A stretch of DNA of 64,000 bases from Silicimonas sp. (lineage in GTDB: Bacteria > Pseudomonadota > Alphaproteobacteria > Rhodobacterales > Rhodobacteraceae): NCBI GenBank assembly GCA_022826205.1, contig JAJDVJ010000026.1, forward strand, positions 23,113-87,112. Direction: 5' to 3'. Under the pieces are notes generated by a model. It was not told the DNA's origin and ran no database searches. It saw nothing but the letters and a program-made list of their open reading frames with translations. The translations under genes and the position numbers were made by a program. This document shows, in pieces, positions 8,897-18,052 of this stretch (position 1 is the stretch's first letter; every line of letters starts with the position of its first letter).

Positions 8897-9133
8897 TCAG
8901 TCGAATGCGGCGGCTCCGCCTTTGCCTGCATCGGCTCGACCGCCACCCGGGCAGTCTCGCAGGATGTCGGCGGCGATTCTGTCAGACACGCGGACGGCGG
9001 AGGCGCGTACCGCCCGCTACGCTAGGTAGGCGTCGGGGGCAGTGGTCTCCACCTACCTGAGACCGAGCAGCCGCCCGATCATCGGCAGCCCTTCGCCGAG
9101 CGCCAGCGCCCTGGGGGGAAGCTGTGGCGCCAA
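8897..9133 (-). pseudogene. Tyrosine recombinase (phage/island integrase) C-terminal remnant
   Basis: The frame reads ALALGEGLPMIGRLLG, stop, VETTAPDAYLA, stop, RAVRASAVRVSDRIAADI. This matches the integrase C-terminus pattern around GLPxIGKLLGHxQVxTTxRYAHL, with the catalytic Tyr region degraded to DAYL. Two in-frame TAG codons at 9053-9055 and 9017-9019 interrupt it. The upstream RHSF element (RHSFAS in intact relatives) sits in a neighbouring frame, so a frameshift is also present. No N-terminal half is visible. It lies about 230 bp from a tRNA-Gly gene, a common attachment site for such integrases, so it marks an old island insertion. Confidence 0.75.
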
Positions 9134-9360
9134 TTCCGAAATTGAAGAAGGAGGCATAAACGGCCGATTGCACCCTGTCATCAGACCGGGGAAGGCATGC
9201 CTTTGGCGCGACGCAAATTTGATTGCAGCCGCATTTGCCATGCCTCAGTACGCGACCATTTTCGCCGGAACGGATGGCTTCATCCTAGATGGGACGAAAT
9301 CAGACAGCTGGAATCAGAGGCTTGACCCACACTGCACCGGCAACTAGTTCACTGTTCTGG

Positions 9361-9434
9361 GCGGGTGTAGCTCAATGGCAGAGCAGGAGCTTCCCAAGCT
9401 TAAGACGAGGGTTCGATTCCCTTCACCCGCTCCA
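9361..9434 (+). tRNA. tRNA-Gly (anticodon CCC)
   Basis: The 74-nt gene has a 7-bp acceptor stem GCGGGTG/CACCCGC, a D arm GCTC...GAGC, the anticodon loop TTCCCAA giving CCC, a T arm with GGTTCGATTCC, a discriminator T and an encoded CCA end. The anticodon stem (GGAGC/GCTTA) has one mismatch and one G-T pair. CCC reads GGG glycine codons. A decayed integrase lies upstream, so this tRNA may be or have been an integration site. Confidence 0.95.
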
Positions 9435-9459
9435 TTCGATCCATCCAGAAAGCCCTCCC

Positions 9460-9933
9460 TTGTCCAAATTCCTGAACCAACTGGACGCCCCTGACCTTGA
9501 AGCCATGGGAATTCATGGCTGGCCCTACGGGTACTCAGATCAGGTCAGGTTCCACGAACTCGACCCCCTGAACCACGTGAACAACGCGTCATACCTGAGC
9601 TGGTTCGAGAACATCCGCGTCCGTTACCTCCAGGACTACGGACTTTCTTCCTACGGGAGGGGCGACGACGACCCCCAAATCGTGGTGCGCCAGCAGAGCG
9701 CCGACTACCTCGCCCCCATGTTCCAGGACGAACGCTATGTCGTGACGGCGCGCACCCGACTCCTGAAACCTTCCAGCCTGATCATGGACTACGCCGTGCA
9801 CTCCGGCGGCTCGGTTCGTGCCACGGCCAGCGCCGTGCTGGTAAGCCTGAAGCAGGACGGAATGTCGCGGCGGCCGCACAAGGACATCGCAGTCAAGCGC
9901 ATTCTCGCCAAGGACGGGGCAGAAAGGGCGTAG
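9460..9933 (+). CDS. Acyl-CoA thioesterase, hotdog fold (4HBT family)
   Basis: The family hydrolyses acyl-CoA thioesters in the cytosol. The diagnostic segment VRFHELDPLNHVNNASYLSW contains the Asp that serves as catalytic base in 4-hydroxybenzoyl-CoA thioesterases. TTG 9460 gives 158 aa and includes FLNQLDAPDLEAMG, which resembles the N-terminus of relatives I recall. ATG 9505 gives 143 aa. Neither start has a strong ribosome-binding site, so the start is uncertain. The gene starts 25 bp after the tRNA and ends 6 bp from the stop of pgi, which is convergent. The substrate is unknown. Confidence 0.85.
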   Translation: MSKFLNQLDAPDLEAMGIHGWPYGYSDQVRFHELDPLNHVNNASYLSWFENIRVRYLQDYGLSSYGRGDDDPQIVVRQQSADYLAPMFQDERYVVTARTRLLKPSSLIMDYAVHSGGSVRATASAVLVSLKQDGMSRRPHKDIAVKRILAKDGAERA

Positions 9934-9939
9934 CGCCGT

Positions 9940-11553
9940 TCAGCCAGCGTGCCGTTGTACAAAGCTGACAAGCCGGGCTGTCGAGGCGTCCTTGTCGCCA
10001 GCGTCTGCCTCGCCGGAGACCACTGGCTCGAGATCCTTTGCCAGCACCTTGCCAAGCTCCACACCCCATTGATCGAAACTGTTGATGCCGAGCATTGCGC
10101 CTTCGACAAAGACCCGATGCTCGTACAGGGCCACGATCTGCCCAAGCACGAAGGGCGTCAACTTTGGATAGACTAGCGTGGTCGACGGCCGATTGCCCGG
10201 AAACATCCGGTGCATTGCCTGCCGTTCCAGTTCCTCGCCTGAATAGTGGTCCGCGAGCAACGCCCGTGCTTCTGCCAGGCTGCGGCCCTTCATCAGTGCC
10301 TCGGATTGCGCAAGGCAGTTCGCGACGAGCAGTCGATGCTGGTGTGCAAGCTCGTCCTCGTGCCCAGCCGCTCCGATCATGAACTCACACGGGATCACGC
10401 GCGTTCCCTGGTGAATCAACTGGTAAAAGGCGTGCTGGCCATTTGTTCCGGGCTCGCCCCATACCACGGGGCCGGACGGAACCGGAAGGTCGGTGCCATT
10501 CATGGAAACGCCCTTGCCGTTGCTCTCCATTTCCAGCTGCTGAAAATATGCTGGAAGACGCGACAGCCGCTGCTCGTACGGCAGAACCGCCCGCGTCGCA
10601 TAACCGAGACCCTGATTGTGCCAAAGCCCGGTCAGCGCGAGCATCACCGGCATGTTCTGCAAGGGTGGCGCAGCCTGGAAGTGCAAGTCCATGGCATGGC
10701 CACCTGACAGGAAAGAGCGAAACGCCTGCGGCCCAATGGCGATCATAAGGGACAGCCCGATCGGCCCCCAAACGGAGTAGCGACCTCCTACCCAGTCTTC
10801 GAAGCCGAACACGCGTTCCGGACCTATGCCATAGGCGGACATCCGGTCCTCGGCGGAGGAAAGCGCCACGAAATGCGAGCCCGTGTCCGCGTAACCCAAG
10901 GATTCACCAATCCACTTTCGAACGGTGTCGGCATTGGTCATCGTCTCAATCGTGGTGAAGGTCTTGGAAGCGACGATCACCAAGGAGGTCTCCGGCCTAA
11001 GCGGCAGGAGAATGTCGTTGACATGCGCGGCATCCACGTTCGAGACGAAATGGCACCGAGGTCCGTCATGGTAGGGTGCCAGCGCCGACGCCGCCATGGC
11101 AGGACCAAGGTCTGAGCCCCCAATGCCGATGTTGATCACGTCCGTGACCTTGCCGCCCGTGACGCAAATGCTCCCGTCACGCAATCCCTCGGCGAACGTC
11201 TCCATGCGACGGAGCGTCCCCAGCACATCCGGCATGACGTCCTGACCGTCCACCATGACAGGTACGCCCGCAAGGTTACGGAGCGCCGTATGGAGCACGG
11301 CCCTCCCTTCGGTCTCGTTGATGGATTCGCCCCCGAACATGGCCTGCCGCTGCAACGGGATCGCAGACTCGTCGAACATTGCAAGCAGCAGGTTCCGGCC
11401 TGCCTCGTCCATCGCGGTCTTCGAATAGTCAAACAGCAGGTCGCCCGCCTCGACGGCAAACTCGCGCGCTCGGTTCGGATCGACGAACCGCTCGATGATC
11501 GGCGTCTCGACCGCCTTGAGCGCCGTCTTGCCGAGCCGGTCCCAGTCCATCAT
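9940..11553 (-). CDS. pgi: Glucose-6-phosphate isomerase
   Basis: Pgi interconverts glucose 6-phosphate and fructose 6-phosphate. The 537-aa protein carries [16 protein letters not shown], the phosphate-binding [14 protein letters not shown], and the C-terminal region [13 protein letters not shown] that matches the second Pgi signature. The start [15 protein letters not shown] at 11553 overlaps the zwf stop (ATGA), so the two genes are translationally coupled. A longer frame from 11586 lies inside zwf and is not used. Many Rhodobacterales have pgl between zwf and pgi; here it is missing. Confidence 0.97.
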   Translation of the reverse strand: MMDWDRLGKTALKAVETPIIERFVDPNRAREFAVEAGDLLFDYSKTAMDEAGRNLLLAMFDESAIPLQRQAMFGGESINETEGRAVLHTALRNLAGVPVMVDGQDVMPDVLGTLRRMETFAEGLRDGSICVTGGKVTDVINIGIGGSDLGPAMAASALAPYHDGPRCHFVSNVDAAHVNDILLPLRPETSLVIVASKTFTTIETMTNADTVRKWIGESLGYADTGSHFVALSSAEDRMSAYGIGPERVFGFEDWVGGRYSVWGPIGLSLMIAIGPQAFRSFLSGGHAMDLHFQAAPPLQNMPVMLALTGLWHNQGLGYATRAVLPYEQRLSRLPAYFQQLEMESNGKGVSMNGTDLPVPSGPVVWGEPGTNGQHAFYQLIHQGTRVIPCEFMIGAAGHEDELAHQHRLLVANCLAQSEALMKGRSLAEARALLADHYSGEELERQAMHRMFPGNRPSTTLVYPKLTPFVLGQIVALYEHRVFVEGAMLGINSFDQWGVELGKVLAKDLEPVVSGEADAGDKDASTARLVSFVQRHAG

Positions 11554-13019
11554 CCGCCATCCTGTCCGTTGTCGATGTCCCGCCACCTGCGACCGTCTCC
11601 TTCAAGCAGGACAGCTGCTCCTTCGGGTCCGTTCGTGCCGACCTGGTAGGATTCCGGATGCTCGTCCCGCTCACGCCACTCCTTGATGATCGGGTCGGCC
11701 CATGCCCATGCCTGTTCAACCTCGTCGCCGCGCATGAACAACGTCTGATCGCCGCGAATGACATCCATGATCAGGCGTTCATAAGCGGCTGGCGCGTCCT
11801 CCACTCCCCGCCCCAGCGCTTCCGCAAAGGTCATGTCCAGCGGAACGTCCACGAGGCGCATGCCGCCGGGCCCAGGTTCCTTGATCGTAACGAAAAGGTT
11901 TATGCCCTCGTTCGGCTGCAAGCGTATGGCCAGAACGTTGCGGTGCTGCCCAAGCGTCTGACCAAAAATCGAATGTGGCGCGGTCTTGAACACGATTGAG
12001 ATCTCCGAATGCCTGGCCGCCATGCGCTTGCCGGTCCGGAGATAGAACGGCACTCCCGCCCATCTCCAGTTGGAGATGTGAAGCCTTAGGGCGATGAAGC
12101 TCTCTGTCCGGCTGTCCGCATTTTCGACTTGGTCCAGGTAGCTTTCTCCAGGTGCCGCTGACACGTATCGGCCCCGTACAATGTCGCGCAGTCCCGGTCG
12201 CTCAATCGCCCGGATCACCTTGAGCTTCTCGTCCCGCACAGCGTCCGGGTCGAAGCGCGACGGCGGCTCCATTGCGATGAGGCAGAGCAGCTGCATCAGG
12301 TGATTCTGGATCATGTCCCGCATAGCGCCAGCCTTGTCGTAATAGCTGCCGCGCCCGTCCACACCAACGCTCTCCGCCACAGTGATCTGTACATGGTCAA
12401 CGAACTGCGCGTGCCACAGAGGCTCGAACAGGACATTGCCGAATCGGACCGCCATCAGGTTCTGGACGGTTTCCTTCCCCAGGTAATGGTCGATCCTGTA
12501 TATCTGGTTCTCGTCAAAGTGGCTGCGCAAGATCCTGTTCAGCTCTCGGGCACTCTCGAGGTCGCGGCCAAACGGTTTCTCGACGACTATCCGACAGGCA
12601 GGACTCGCACAGCCGTGTTTCCGCAGACGCTCGGCCAGCGTGCCAAACAGCGACGGCGCAACGGAAAAGTAAAAGGCCCGAACGACGCCGTCCCGCAATA
12701 TTCCAGAAAGCGCGTCCCAGCCGCCGTCGCTCGCGGCATCAAGGATGAGATGGTCAATGCACTCCAGAAAGGTTCTGACGTCATCTTCGGGCCGCGCGGA
12801 CTCAGGGACGAACTCGCTTAGGGCTTCGGCGACAAATGCACGGTATCCGTCCCTGTCCAACTGTCGCCGCGCAGCGCCAATGATCCGGCTATTCGGAGGC
12901 ATCTGTCCCGCCCGGAACCGGCGGAACAGGCCAGGAAATATCCTCCTCCGGGCCAGGTCGCCAGTACCTCCGAATATCACTAGGTCAAACGCCTCAACCG
13001 GGATGACGCGCGAAACCAT
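11550..13019 (-). CDS. zwf: Glucose-6-phosphate 1-dehydrogenase
   Basis: Zwf oxidises glucose 6-phosphate to 6-phosphogluconolactone, feeding the Entner-Doudoroff or pentose phosphate route. The 489-aa product has the N-terminal cofactor motif [18 protein letters not shown], the active-site segment [14 protein letters not shown], and YLRTGKRM further on. ATG 13019 is chosen because AGAGGTGG lies 5 nt before it; a GTG 9 nt upstream is unlikely. It overlaps pgi by 4 bp. The promoter should lie in 13020-13396, shared with the divergent radical SAM gene. Confidence 0.97.
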   Translation of the reverse strand: MVSRVIPVEAFDLVIFGGTGDLARRRIFPGLFRRFRAGQMPPNSRIIGAARRQLDRDGYRAFVAEALSEFVPESARPEDDVRTFLECIDHLILDAASDGGWDALSGILRDGVVRAFYFSVAPSLFGTLAERLRKHGCASPACRIVVEKPFGRDLESARELNRILRSHFDENQIYRIDHYLGKETVQNLMAVRFGNVLFEPLWHAQFVDHVQITVAESVGVDGRGSYYDKAGAMRDMIQNHLMQLLCLIAMEPPSRFDPDAVRDEKLKVIRAIERPGLRDIVRGRYVSAAPGESYLDQVENADSRTESFIALRLHISNWRWAGVPFYLRTGKRMAARHSEISIVFKTAPHSIFGQTLGQHRNVLAIRLQPNEGINLFVTIKEPGPGGMRLVDVPLDMTFAEALGRGVEDAPAAYERLIMDVIRGDQTLFMRGDEVEQAWAWADPIIKEWRERDEHPESYQVGTNGPEGAAVLLEGDGRRWRDIDNGQDGG

Positions 13020-13396
13020 GTTGCCCACCTCTTTCCGTGACTAACGCCAGAGCCACGATCCCGTCGCATCCGCAGTGCGATTTCGCTGCAATCGATGTGG
13101 CATGAGCAACATCACATCACCGTCACTACCACATGCCTGCACTTTACCCTCCCGGATTCCGGCATTTAGAGTTTCGCTCGGGACAAACGTTCGATTTGGA
13201 ATTCCGGTGAGGAACGACCCATGCGAGTCTTGGCGGATGCTAACGGCAAGTTCAACACGACATTGCACGGAATTCGACCGCTGACCCGGACGATACGCCT
13301 GGCATGGAGGTCCAAAAGGCGCGTTGCACTCGCGGTGCCAGGCTCCGGATGGCTCAGGCACTCGACGAGGCAGGTCATCCAGGAGGGTAAGAACGA
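13020..13396. other. 377-bp divergent intergenic region between zwf and the radical SAM gene
   Basis: The region must hold the promoters of zwf (minus) and the radical SAM gene (plus). I see no recognisable RNA gene, repeat or coding frame. The only clear element is the ribosome-binding site AGGAGGG at 13380-13386, about 10 nt before the ATG at 13397. Short frames on both strands have no family resemblance. Confidence 0.5.
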
Positions 13397-14347
13397 ATGA
13401 AAGACGGTACCGAGTTGCTTTCGAGCGAGAAGTTTCGCGACCCCCTAGTCACGGCAACAGGTGAAGAGCGAGCCGAGGTTGCATTTGCACGTCTTGAGAC
13501 GCTTTGGTTCAACACAGGCACGTTGTGCAACATCGAGTGCCCCAACTGCTACATCCTGTCGTCGCCGAGGAACGACAGTCTGGTCTATCTGACTCTGGCT
13601 GATGTCGAGCACTACCTTTCCCAGATCGCGGAACTCGACAAGCCCGTTCGTGAAATCGGGTTTACGGGTGGCGAGCCGTTCATGAACCCGGACATGATAG
13701 CGATGGCACGGGCTTCCCTCGAAGCGGGACATGAAGTCCTGATCCTTACGAATGCCATGAAACCGATGATGCGAAGTTCGATGCGTGCCGGAATCGAAGA
13801 CCTTCAGCGCAGATTTGGCGACCGGATGACGCTCAGGATTTCGCTCGACCACTGGTCGCCGGCGCTTCACGACGAGGAGCGCGGCGCAGGCAGCTTCGAC
13901 GTCTCGCTGGAAGGCATGCGCTGGCTTCGAGACCAGGGCGTCCGCATGACCGTGGCTGGACGGACAATGTGGGCTGAAACCGAGTCCCATGCGCGCGACG
14001 GATACGCTGCGCTTTATGCGAGTGAAGGTTTCGAGATCGACGCCTACAACCCTGCCGACACGGTCCTGTTCCCGGAAATGGATGAATCCGTCGATGTGCC
14101 GGAAATCACGACGGCTTGCTGGGACATCCTGGGCAAGTCGCCCGAACACGTCATGTGTTCCTCTTCGCGGATGGTGATCAAGCGCAAGGGAACCGAACAT
14201 CCATCCGTTGTCGCATGCACGCTTCTTCCCTACGACACGCAGTTTGAATTTGGCAGATTGCTGAAGGATGCCTCAAGGCCCGTTCGGCTCAATCATCCGC
14301 ATTGCGCGAAGTTCTGCGTTCTCGGCGGCGCAAGCTGCTCGGCCTGA
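13397..14347 (+). CDS. Radical SAM protein with C-terminal cysteine cluster
   Basis: The 316-aa protein has the radical SAM motif CNIECPNC (CX3CX2C) at residues 42-49, which binds a 4Fe-4S cluster and S-adenosylmethionine. GFTGGEPFMNP matches the GGE SAM-binding element. A second set of cysteines sits at the end (HPHCAKFCVLGGASCSA) and may hold an auxiliary cluster. No SPASM spacing is obvious, and the substrate is unknown. The AGGAGGG ribosome-binding site supports the start. It is convergent with the agmatinase gene, with a hairpin between. Confidence 0.88.
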   Translation: MKDGTELLSSEKFRDPLVTATGEERAEVAFARLETLWFNTGTLCNIECPNCYILSSPRNDSLVYLTLADVEHYLSQIAELDKPVREIGFTGGEPFMNPDMIAMARASLEAGHEVLILTNAMKPMMRSSMRAGIEDLQRRFGDRMTLRISLDHWSPALHDEERGAGSFDVSLEGMRWLRDQGVRMTVAGRTMWAETESHARDGYAALYASEGFEIDAYNPADTVLFPEMDESVDVPEITTACWDILGKSPEHVMCSSSRMVIKRKGTEHPSVVACTLLPYDTQFEFGRLLKDASRPVRLNHPHCAKFCVLGGASCSA

Positions 14348-14357
14348 ACCCATTCCC

Positions 14358-14392
14358 CGCGCTTCCGCGACCCCAAGGTCTTGCGGTGCGCG
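14358..14392. terminator. Imperfect hairpin between convergent radical SAM and agmatinase genes
   Basis: The sequence pairs in three blocks: CGCGC with GCGCG, CCGC with GCGG, and GACC with GGTC, around a CCAA loop. Small bulges separate the blocks. The position between two convergent stops fits a bidirectional terminator. There is no long T-run, so an intrinsic mechanism is not certain. Confidence 0.45.
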
Positions 14393-14422
14393 CCCTCGTG
14401 TACCGGGTGGTTCAGCGCGCCG

Positions 14423-15373
14423 TCAGCCAGCCATAGCGCAAAGCAGCTCGAACATGACCGACGCACCGAGAAACGCGGTGGCGCCGCACTGATCGAAGGG
14501 TGGTGACACCTCGACGAGGTCGGCACCCCGGATGTCGAGCCCCGCAAGATGGCGACAGACCTCAAGCGCCTGGAACGAGTTAGGACCACCGACCTCCGGC
14601 GTGCCGGTGCCTGGCGCGAATGCCGGATCGACGAAATCGATGTCATAGCTCACGTAAATCGGCTGCCCGCCCACAATCTCTCTGGCCTCGGACATGACAT
14701 CCTCAATTCCGCGCGCGAACAGTTCCTCGATCCGAACTGTCCGAATGCCGACGCTCTTTGCGAAGTCCATGTCTTCATGGTCATACATCGTCCCGCGTAG
14801 GCCAATCTGTATCACGCGCTTTGGATCCAGGAGGCTTTCCTCGACGGCGCGGCGAAACGGCGTGCCATGGGTGAACATTTCGCCGCCGAAGTAACTGTGG
14901 AAAAGATCGGTGTGGCTGTCGAAATGAATCATGCCCAGCGGCTCACCTGCCCCAAGGCCCCGCAGCACCGGCAATGTGCAAAGGTGATCGCCGCCTGCCA
15001 TCAGGGGACGAATCCCGGCCTCTTGCAAATTTGCGAAGAAAACGTCGAATCGCTCCAGCGTGTCGGAAATGCTGGCCGGGTTCGGCCCAATATCGCCGAG
15101 GTCCGCGCAGTTTGCGGCCTCGAAGGGGCGAATTCGCGAGACCGGGTGCTCGGCCCGGATCATGGTCGAAGCATCTCGAAGCTGGCGCGGTCCGTGCCGC
15201 GCGCCCGGGCGGTTCGTCGTGCCGCTGTCCCACGGCGCGCCGACGAGGCCTATCTGGACTTCGCCGAATCGCGGATGCCCGGGCGGTACATGTGGCAGAC
15301 GCATGAATGTTGGCACGCCCGCAAAGCGAGGAAGGTCGAAACCGGAGACGGGATGGAAGAAAGGATCGCTCAT
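14423..15373 (-). CDS. speB: Agmatinase / arginase-family ureohydrolase
   Basis: The enzyme hydrolyses a guanidino compound, in SpeB agmatine, to an amine (putrescine) plus urea, using two Mn ions. The metal ligands are visible in GGDHLCTLPVL, HFDSHTDLFHSY (the DxHxD core) and SYDIDFVDPAFAPGTGTPE (DxDxxDP). At 316 aa it matches agmatinases. The true substrate could be another guanidino acid such as guanidinobutyrate. It starts 9 bp after the vsr stop, so the two may be co-transcribed. Confidence 0.88.
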   Translation of the reverse strand: MSDPFFHPVSGFDLPRFAGVPTFMRLPHVPPGHPRFGEVQIGLVGAPWDSGTTNRPGARHGPRQLRDASTMIRAEHPVSRIRPFEAANCADLGDIGPNPASISDTLERFDVFFANLQEAGIRPLMAGGDHLCTLPVLRGLGAGEPLGMIHFDSHTDLFHSYFGGEMFTHGTPFRRAVEESLLDPKRVIQIGLRGTMYDHEDMDFAKSVGIRTVRIEELFARGIEDVMSEAREIVGGQPIYVSYDIDFVDPAFAPGTGTPEVGGPNSFQALEVCRHLAGLDIRGADLVEVSPPFDQCGATAFLGASVMFELLCAMAG

Positions 15374-15382
15374 GACGTGAGG

Positions 15383-15886
15383 CTATGTTTCCGAGTCAGA
15401 AAGTTCCAGTCCAGATTGCGCGAGCCGGTTCGCCACACGGCTTTCCTCGATCACGATCTCCCTGCCGCCCGCAGCCAGCCAACTTGCCAGCATCTGGGTG
15501 GCAACATCAACATGTTCGGCCTTCCTCAATGCGCATTCCCAGATCGTGGCCACCCGCCAACCTTCTTCGATCAGTCTTGAGCGCACCTCGTCGTCGCGCG
15601 CGACATTTCTTTCGAACTTGGATGTCCAGTACTCGGTGCGCGTCGAGGGAACCGTGGCGTGACGGCACCCTTCATGGCGATGCCAGAAGCAACCATGCAC
15701 GAACACGACAGCATTGAATTTCCGAAACACCAGATCCGGTCGGCCGGGAACGTCCTTCGCATGCAATCGAAATCGAAAGCCTCGCCTGTGCAACGCCTTC
15801 CGAACAACGAGCTCCGGCTTTGTATTCTTGCCCCTGATGCTGGCCATGATCCGGGATCGCGTCTTGCTGTCAACGACATCCACCAA
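15383..15886 (-). CDS. vsr: Very short patch repair endonuclease (Vsr), orphan
   Basis: Vsr nicks T:G mismatches that arise by deamination of 5-methylcytosine. The 167-aa protein carries DSKTRSRIMASIRGKNTKPE, GRPDLVF with the catalytic Asp, FVHGCFWHRHEGCRHA with the catalytic His and zinc ligands, and a late Cys in IWECALR. TTG 15886 has GGAG 8 nt upstream and gives a normal length; a longer frame from 15943 lacks support. No C5-cytosine methyltransferase gene lies nearby, although Vsr normally travels with one. It sits 9 bp before the agmatinase gene. Confidence 0.9.
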   Translation of the reverse strand: MVDVVDSKTRSRIMASIRGKNTKPELVVRKALHRRGFRFRLHAKDVPGRPDLVFRKFNAVVFVHGCFWHRHEGCRHATVPSTRTEYWTSKFERNVARDDEVRSRLIEEGWRVATIWECALRKAEHVDVATQMLASWLAAGGREIVIEESRVANRLAQSGLELSDSET

Positions 15887-16031
15887 GGTCTTTGCTCCAC
15901 CTGAATTTGCGACCTCTGCAAGGCATACACCACAACGTCCCAATGACCTTCCACAATGGCGGCGGCATTCGGGACGGCTTCAATCTCACGATCAATCAGC
16001 TCCGGTACGGCTTTCATACTCGAAGGGAAGC

Positions 16032-17153
16032 TCAGATGAGCAGCGCCCGCGCATCGTCCGGCCCAAGCGGTTCCGGGCGCTTGCAAGTCGTCGCCATCTC
16101 TACGAATCGCCTGTTCTCACCGGACATCAGAAGGCCCGTCATCACTTCGACCGCATGAAGTGCGAGTTCCATCGAGCAACGGTGCGGACGGCTCTCCTGA
16201 ATTGCAAGCGTCATGTCCGAAAGTCCCGCCGCGCGATAGTTGGCATGCACCCCGCCTTGGTTCACGACCGAAAATGGATGGTCCCATGCATCAACGGCAC
16301 TGGGTTTCTGGTTCGCACGGGTCATGACTAGTTCGCCGCCAAAGAAGTTCGGATCGGGCAAGTCAAGACTGGCCTCAGAGCCATAAAGCTCCATCGGCTT
16401 GTGCCCATGCGCCCAGACATCCCAGCTCGTGACCAACGTCACGACCGCGCCGCTGTGAAACTCGAGGATGCCGTGGATTGTGGTCGGCGTCTTGACTGGA
16501 ATCTCCGCGCCGCGCCTCGGCTCCGAGAGAATGGTTCGCGTCGTGGACGGAGTCGTGCTGACCGCCGCCACGCGCCTTACCGGCCCGATCAACTGGACAA
16601 GATTGGTCACGTAGTAGGGACCGATGTCCAGAACCGGCCCCGCCCCCGGAAGAAAGAAGAAGTCCGGATTCGGATGCCAGTGCTCCATCCCATGGCTCAT
16701 CACGAATGCCGTGCCGCTCGTCACCGTTCCGATGTCGCCTTCATCAATCATGTGACGCGCAAGTTGGTGCGATCCCCCAAGGAACGTGTCAGGCGCCGAA
16801 CCCACGCGACAGCCCTTCTCCTCGGCGAGCCGTGCAATTTCCGTGCCTTCCTCAAGAGAAAGGACAAAGGGCTTTTCCGAATATACATGCTTGCCCGATT
16901 TCAACGCACTCGACGAAATCTCGAAATGCGCGGCTGGAACCGTCAGGTTCACCACGATGTCAATGTCGCCCGCCCCAAGGAGTGCTTCGACGCTGTCATG
17001 ACGCACCCCGAACTCGTCCGCTCGGGCACGGGCGGCCGCGTCATTGATGTCTGCAACCGCGCGGATTTCGAATCCCCTGAACATCGGTGCAAGACGCAGA
17101 TAGGCCGAGGAAATGTTGCCGCATCCAATGATGCCGACGCCAAGATTGCTCAT
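16032..17153 (-). CDS. Gfo/Idh/MocA-family oxidoreductase (first copy)
   Basis: The 373-aa protein has an N-terminal Rossmann motif GVGIIGCGNISSAY and the family EKPF lysine in HVYSEKPFVLS, which acts in hydride transfer from sugars or polyols. ATG 17153 is chosen with GGAGAGG upstream. It lies 11 nt downstream of the sugar isomerase/epimerase gene and ends the CUT1 transporter operon. Pairs of a MocA-type dehydrogenase and a TIM-barrel protein are common in pathways that oxidise a sugar at C3 or oxidise inositol. The substrate cannot be read from sequence. Confidence 0.92.
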   Translation of the reverse strand: MSNLGVGIIGCGNISSAYLRLAPMFRGFEIRAVADINDAAARARADEFGVRHDSVEALLGAGDIDIVVNLTVPAAHFEISSSALKSGKHVYSEKPFVLSLEEGTEIARLAEEKGCRVGSAPDTFLGGSHQLARHMIDEGDIGTVTSGTAFVMSHGMEHWHPNPDFFFLPGAGPVLDIGPYYVTNLVQLIGPVRRVAAVSTTPSTTRTILSEPRRGAEIPVKTPTTIHGILEFHSGAVVTLVTSWDVWAHGHKPMELYGSEASLDLPDPNFFGGELVMTRANQKPSAVDAWDHPFSVVNQGGVHANYRAAGLSDMTLAIQESRPHRCSMELALHAVEVMTGLLMSGENRRFVEMATTCKRPEPLGPDDARALLI

Positions 17154-17164
17154 CTGCCTCTCCG

Positions 17165-17917
17165 TCACAGCGTTTTCAGAAAGCCGACGGAGCGCTCCGC
17201 GAAACGCCAGTCATCGCTTGGATTGTCATGCTCTAGAACAAGGTGGTCGCAGCCAACCCGTGCCAGGGCGGCCACAAGGGCCGTCCAGTCGAGCGTGCCA
17301 TGGCCCACGTCGGACCAGCCGTCTTCTTGAACACATGTGCCATCAGGCGCGATGTCCTTTACATGTGCCGCGCCGATTCGGCCGCCAAGACGTTCGATCC
17401 AGGCAAATGGGTCCTCGCCGGCACGCACTGCCCAGGCAATATCGAACTCAAAAGCAAGCGCCGGACCGCCCTCAAACATGGCCTCGATCGGATAATTTCC
17501 GTCGTCCAGCGCACGGAACTCGAAATCGTGGTTGTGCCACCCGAAACCGATGCCCGCGTCTTGCAATGGCTTGCCGGCTTCCGCAAGGCGCGCACCGAAC
17601 GCGCGCCAGCCGTCCCGGTCATCCGGTCGATCGGCAGCATCGAGATAGGGCACGTACACGTTTCGCACTCCAAGCGCAGTCGCCATCTCCCTGACGCCGT
17701 CCGGGTCGCTCTCGACCATGTCCAGTCCGAAATGCCCGCTCGTCATCACCAGACCGGCCTTCTCCAGTTCGGCCTTTAGCTGGCCCAGATCGCCCGAAGC
17801 GGCGTAGAGGCCGCCGAATCCTTCGACCTCTGACAGGCCAAGGTCCGCGATCATCCTCAGAGTCTTCGGCAGAGGACCGAACTTGCGTGACGAATAAAGC
17901 TGGTACGAAAGTGACAC
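17165..17917 (-). CDS. Sugar phosphate isomerase/epimerase (TIM barrel, AP-endonuclease-2-like)
   Basis: The 250-aa protein shows the xylose-isomerase-like barrel features: MIADLGLSEVEGFGG near the start, GFGWHNHDFEF in the middle, and GAAHVKDIAPDG and LVLEHDNPSDDW near the end, which supply metal-binding His, Glu and Asp. GTG 17917 is preferred because GGAAGAAAG lies 8 nt upstream; the frame extends further to 17968 without a ribosome-binding site. It follows the ABC ATPase gene by 135 bp and precedes the MocA-family gene by 11 bp. Likely acts on a keto-sugar or inosose made by its neighbour (inference). Confidence 0.88.
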   Translation of the reverse strand: MSLSYQLYSSRKFGPLPKTLRMIADLGLSEVEGFGGLYAASGDLGQLKAELEKAGLVMTSGHFGLDMVESDPDGVREMATALGVRNVYVPYLDAADRPDDRDGWRAFGARLAEAGKPLQDAGIGFGWHNHDFEFRALDDGNYPIEAMFEGGPALAFEFDIAWAVRAGEDPFAWIERLGGRIGAAHVKDIAPDGTCVQEDGWSDVGHGTLDWTALVAALARVGCDHLVLEHDNPSDDWRFAERSVGFLKTL

Positions 17918-17953
17918 GTGCGGATCTTTCTTCCAGAGGGGGCTTAGGTCGAA

Positions 17954-17978
17954 TGCCTGATGGCGCAAAGCGCCGGCA
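17954..17978 (-). other. Small hairpin between transporter ATPase and isomerase genes
   Basis: GGCGC at 17962-17966 and GCGCC at 17970-17974 form a perfect stem with an AAA loop. TGCC and GGCA extend it with a 4-nt bulge. No T-run follows. It lies in the longest gap of the operon (17918-18052) and could tune expression of the two enzyme genes relative to the transporter. Confidence 0.35.
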
Positions 17979-18052
17979 TCCGACCAGTTTCGGGAATCAT
18001 CGAAGTTGCCGATGCTAACGAACCGCTGTCAAGCAATGTCTGCAATTCCCGT

